16,549 nt of DNA from CAYWTX01 sp964461295 (GTDB lineage Bacteria > Planctomycetota > Phycisphaerae > SM23-33), in contig CAYWTX010000226.1 of assembly GCA_964461295.1 (NCBI GenBank), positions 1 through 16,549 of the forward strand, given 5' to 3'. The notes below the pieces were generated by a model. It was given only the letters and a program-made list of their open reading frames with translations. It ran no database searches and had not been told where the DNA came from. Shown piece after piece: positions 14,140-16,549 of this stretch. Each line of letters begins with the position of its first letter. The stretch's first letter is position 1. The translations under genes were made by a program, and so were the position numbers.

Positions 14140-14167
14140 GCGATGGGTTCCCCGGGGACCGCATCGC
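14140..14167. other. Near-perfect stem-loop in the pilM upstream region
   Basis: GCGATGGGTTCCCC (14140-14153) can pair with GGGGACCGCATCGC (14154-14167), with one or two bulges and almost no loop if fully paired. As RNA, a few central pairs would open. It is 108 bp upstream of the pilM start and could lie in the leader. Confidence 0.3.
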
Positions 14168-14275
14168 CACCCGCGCGCCGAGGCGGCAGGCCCGTCGTTG
14201 CTCCTGCGCGCCATGGACGAGTTGAACGGTTCGGAGTGATTCCGCGAACCGCGAGCGGTACAACCGGAGCTTCTG

Positions 14276-15355
14276 ATGTCGCTGAAGATCATCAACGGCA
14301 AGGTGCTGCCCATCGGGGTGGACTTGGGCACCACGGCCATCAAGATGGCCCAGTTGCGCCTTACCGGCGACAACATCGACCTCATGGCGGCAGCGGTGGC
14401 CGAAATGCCTCCCGAGGCGGGCAAGACGCCGCGGGGGCGGATGGACTTCATCGGCTCTTCGCTTCGCTTGCTGCTGCGGAGCCACCCGTTCAAGGGGCGC
14501 CAGTGCGTGCTGAGCCTTCCCGCCGAGGCAACGTTTGTGCAGCACGTGAAGGTGCCTCGCGGCCCGGCTGAGTCGCTCCGCGACTCGGTGCTGGCGGAGA
14601 TCAACGGCAAGATGCCCTTTCCCGCCGAGCGGGCTGAGATTCGCTGCATACCGGCCGGCGAAGTCGCCGCCGAAGGCCAGGCCCGCCAGGAAGTGATCGT
14701 CGTGGCCGCCTCGCGCGAGACGGTGGAGACGTACCTGTCGGCGGCGAAGAAGGCCAAGCTGGACGTGGTCGGGATCAACGTCGAGCCGTGCGCGATCGTG
14801 GAGTGCTTCGCCCGGCTGTTCCGGCGCGGGGCCGACGCCCGTCGCACGCTGTTGTTCATCGACCTGGGACACAACAGCACACAGGTGGTGCTGACGCACG
14901 GCAGCAGGATGGTGTTCGCCCGCAACCTGGGCATCGCCGGTCGGCGGTTCGACCAGGCAGTGGCCGAGACGCTGAAGATTCCCGTGGACGACGCGCGGCG
15001 GATGCGCCGGCGCCTGGCCGAAGCCGACACCGATGAGTCGCAGGAGGAGATCCGCGCCTTGCTGGCCGGTCCGCTGGACGCCCTGGCCGATGAACTGACG
15101 CAGTGCCTGCGGTACTACGAATCGGTGTTCCGCAACCAGGCGATCGAGCGGGCGATCTTCCTGGGCGGCCAGGCGCACGACAAGCGGCTGTGCCAGGCCA
15201 TCGCCCAGCGGCTGAACATGCCCGCGCAGATCGGCGACCCGCTGGTGCGGGTCGGGCGCCCCGAGGGCGTCGGGCTGGACAGCGGCGTGGACCACCGCGA
15301 GCCTCAGCCGCGATGGGCCGTGGCCGTCGGGCTGAGCCTGGGAGCGGCCGCGTGA
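14276..15355 (+). CDS. pilM: Type IV pilus assembly ATPase-fold protein PilM
   Basis: 359 residues. PilM is a cytoplasmic actin/FtsA-fold protein that binds the N-terminal peptide of PilN and links the pilus inner-membrane complex to the motor side. Visible nucleotide-fold motifs: phosphate-1 GVDLGTTAIK (14-23), phosphate-2 FIDLGHNST (194-202) and adenosine-type AIFLGGQ (293-299). SLPAEATFVQHVKVP (80-94) and INVEPCAI (167-174) are typical of the family. GGAG lies 6 nt before the ATG. pilN follows after 31 bp and pilO after that, giving the standard pilMNO order. Type II secretion systems have related parts, but a separate PilM and the INLxP start of the next gene favour a pilus-type complex. 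Confidence 0.93.
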   Translation: MSLKIINGKVLPIGVDLGTTAIKMAQLRLTGDNIDLMAAAVAEMPPEAGKTPRGRMDFIGSSLRLLLRSHPFKGRQCVLSLPAEATFVQHVKVPRGPAESLRDSVLAEINGKMPFPAERAEIRCIPAGEVAAEGQARQEVIVVAASRETVETYLSAAKKAKLDVVGINVEPCAIVECFARLFRRGADARRTLLFIDLGHNSTQVVLTHGSRMVFARNLGIAGRRFDQAVAETLKIPVDDARRMRRRLAEADTDESQEEIRALLAGPLDALADELTQCLRYYESVFRNQAIERAIFLGGQAHDKRLCQAIAQRLNMPAQIGDPLVRVGRPEGVGLDSGVDHREPQPRWAVAVGLSLGAAA

Positions 15356-15386
15356 ACTCCGCAACCGTAAGCGAAAGAAGCGCCCT

Positions 15387-16121
15387 ATGAGCACGATCAA
15401 CCTGGTGCCGAGCGATTACCTCCGGCGGCGGTCGCAGCACCGCGCGAACATGCTGTGCTTCCTGCTGCTGGCGATGGTGATGGCGGCGATCGGGGGCGCC
15501 GCGATCGTGACGGCCAACAGCAGCGGGCACACGCGGCGGATCAGCCAGCGCATCAACTTGCAGTACGCCGACGCGGCAAAGCTGATCGACGAGATGCACC
15601 AGCTGGAGGGCCAGAAACGCACCATGCTCGCCAAGGCCGAGTTGTCGGCCTCGCTGATGGAGCGTCTGCCGCGAAGCTCGGTGCTGGCCTCGCTGGTGGA
15701 CGCCCTGCCCGACGGCGCTTCGCTCATCAGCCTGGCGGTGGACACGGCCGCGAGCAAGGCGGCCGAGCCGCCCGGCAAGGCGAAGACCCCCGGGGCCGGC
15801 AAGGGCGGCAGGGCTGCGCCCGCCGAGGCCACGGTCGTGTCGATGACGCTGAACGGCCTGGCTTCCACCGACGTGGAGGTTGCCCGCTTCATCGCCAACC
15901 TGGCGCAGAACAAGCTGACCGAGCAGGTGGAGCTGGTCTACAGCCAGGAGTTGAAGACGAAGGCGGGCACGGCCCGGTCGTTCCAGTTGACCGTGCGGCT
16001 GAAACCCAACGCCGACGCGATGGACGTGGTGGAGTGGATGCGCCAGAAGCGGATGGCGAAGGACGCCGCGAACAGCGCAACGGAGCCGGAGCGTGTCGCT
16101 CCGGTCGCAATGAAGGGTTGA
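15387..16121 (+). CDS. pilN: Type IV pilus inner-membrane protein PilN
   Basis: 244 residues. PilN is a bitopic inner-membrane protein that pairs with PilO in the periplasm and docks onto PilM by its cytoplasmic tail. The tail begins MSTINLVP, containing the conserved I-N-L-x-P motif (4-8). One membrane helix spans about 21-44 (LCFLLLAMVMAAIGGAAIV). A helical segment (45-95) follows, then a ferredoxin-like fold split by an Ala/Pro/Gly/Lys-rich insertion (125-146), with VVSMTLNGLAST (149-160) and a final strand FQLTVRLKP (199-207). The last 12 or so residues (from EPERVAPV) are encoded by one arm of a 22-bp inverted repeat, so this tail may be a recent addition. Only weak purine-rich sequence precedes the ATG. 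Operon with pilM and pilO. Confidence 0.9.
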   Translation: MSTINLVPSDYLRRRSQHRANMLCFLLLAMVMAAIGGAAIVTANSSGHTRRISQRINLQYADAAKLIDEMHQLEGQKRTMLAKAELSASLMERLPRSSVLASLVDALPDGASLISLAVDTAASKAAEPPGKAKTPGAGKGGRAAPAEATVVSMTLNGLASTDVEVARFIANLAQNKLTEQVELVYSQELKTKAGTARSFQLTVRLKPNADAMDVVEWMRQKRMAKDAANSATEPERVAPVAMKG

Positions 16122-16162
16122 GGGCGTTTCCCTCGGGGCACGACCGGGGCGACACGCTCCGG
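16086..16162. repeat. 22-bp inverted repeat straddling the pilN stop codon
   Basis: The left arm (16086-16107) starts CCGGAGCGTGTCGC. The right arm (16141-16162) is its reverse complement with one mismatch, which would be a G-U pair in RNA. The 33-nt loop contains the pilN stop (16119-16121) and a small inner hairpin, GAGGG (16120-16124) with CCCTC (16130-16134). The structure ends 38 bp before pilO. Confidence 0.8.
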
Positions 16163-16200
16163 CCGCGTTGCCCGCGAAGCCGAACTTGACGAGGTTGCAC

Positions 16201-16549
16201 ATGAAGACGGGCGTACAGGAAATCATTCGGCAGATCGTGTTCGCGATGCTGCTGGTCGGCCTGGTGGCCAGTTCGTGGTTCTTTCTGTTCCGCCCGCACG
16301 ATGCGGCGGAGGCGGCGATGCGGGCTGAGATCGAGGCCAAGCAGAAGCAGCTCCAGAAGCTCAACCGCGCCACGGCCAGCATCGGCGACCTGAAGGAGGA
16401 GATCGCCCAGCTCCAGAAGGCCATCCAGTTCTTCGAGTCCAAGCTGCCCAACGAGAAGGAGATCGACAAGGTGCTGGAGGAGGTATGGCGCCTGGCGGAG
16501 GCGAACAACCTGACCACCAAGAGCATCTACAGCCTGCCGCGGAAGGGCA
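16201..16549 (+). CDS. pilO: Type IV pilus inner-membrane protein PilO (3' truncated)
   Basis: The first 116 codons are present; the gene continues past the window. PilO is a bitopic inner-membrane protein that forms heterodimers with PilN and helps align the pilus complex. The sequence shows a short cytoplasmic N-terminus, one membrane helix at about 10-30 (IVFAMLLVGLVASSWFFLF), then a periplasmic coiled coil at about 36-80, rich in Glu/Lys/Gln/Leu (KQKQLQKLN, LKEEIAQLQKAI). Then comes FFESKLPNEKEIDKVLEEVW (77-96), matching the PilO pattern before its ferredoxin-like domain. GAGG lies 6 nt before the ATG. The 79-bp gap from pilN is larger than usual for this operon and is occupied by half of an inverted repeat. 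Confidence 0.88.
   Translation, partial: MKTGVQEIIRQIVFAMLLVGLVASSWFFLFRPHDAAEAAMRAEIEAKQKQLQKLNRATASIGDLKEEIAQLQKAIQFFESKLPNEKEIDKVLEEVWRLAEANNLTTKSIYSLPRKG

Larger units (their letters stand above)
13820..14275. other. Divergent regulatory region between the hcp operon and pilMNO
   Basis: 456 bases. On the minus-strand side it holds the FNR/DNR-type box and -10 of the iron-sulfur/hcp operon. On the pilM side it holds a palindrome (14065-14080) and a near-perfect stem-loop (14140-14167). A 79-codon plus-strand frame at 14000-14239 has Arg/Gly/Pro-rich, shadow-like composition and I do not call it a gene. I could not identify a convincing -35/-10 for pilM. Confidence 0.6.

Noticed and set aside
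14000..14239. 79-codon plus-strand frame before pilM
   Set aside because: Arg/Gly/Pro-rich, no ribosome site of note and no recognisable motif; it covers the palindrome and stem-loop and is more likely leader DNA.
14856..16526. 556-codon minus-strand frame opposite pilM/N/O
   Set aside because: Antisense shadow of three well-recognised genes in the standard pilMNO order.

Overview
The window is GC-rich bacterial chromosome with no rRNA, tRNA, CRISPR array or intact mobile element that I can see. Strong alternative-frame reading frames, many genes for secreted proteins, a fused membrane/spermidine-synthase protein, an anaerobe-type hybrid cluster protein and a pilMNO set suggest an anaerobic or facultative environmental bacterium. 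My best guess is Planctomycetota (Phycisphaerae-like), but that is inference from gene style, with no marker gene behind it.

Layout. 1-2733 (minus) is the 5' 911 codons of a large membrane protein fused to a spermidine-synthase-like domain. 2734-3322 is intergenic with short repeats and a weak gene remnant. 3323-4168 (minus) is an intact SDR oxidoreductase. Behind it, at about 4242-4560 (minus), lies the decayed C-terminal end of a sugar ABC transporter ATPase, so this looks like the residue of a sugar uptake/oxidation operon. 4712-6556 (plus) is an exported alpha/beta-hydrolase-like protein with HEAT-like C-terminal repeats. 6763-7152 (minus) is a small exported beta protein. 7499-9220 (plus) is an alpha-glycosidase/alpha-galactosidase-like enzyme with a good sigma70-type promoter. 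9226-9561 (minus) is the Clp adaptor ClpS. 9699-11045 (minus) is an exported esterase-like alpha/beta hydrolase.

11248-13819 (minus) is a nitrosative-stress or anaerobic module: an iron-sulfur protein followed by hybrid cluster protein (hydroxylamine/NO reductase). An FNR/DNR-type palindrome sits upstream at the spacing expected of a class II activator site. Hcp is followed by a strong terminator nested inside a pair of inverted dispersed repeats. 14276 to the window end (plus) is pilM-pilN-pilO (pilO truncated), the inner-membrane alignment complex of a type IV pilus or related machine.

Small-scale structure is the most unusual part. A 22-bp inverted repeat straddles the pilN stop codon. 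Several short-period intergenic repeats occur. Two genes have a TANNNT hexamer exactly 7 nt before their ATG and no Shine-Dalgarno sequence, suggesting leaderless transcripts. I did not find a clearly new multi-gene system; the findings are mainly variant proteins and regulatory or repeat structures.
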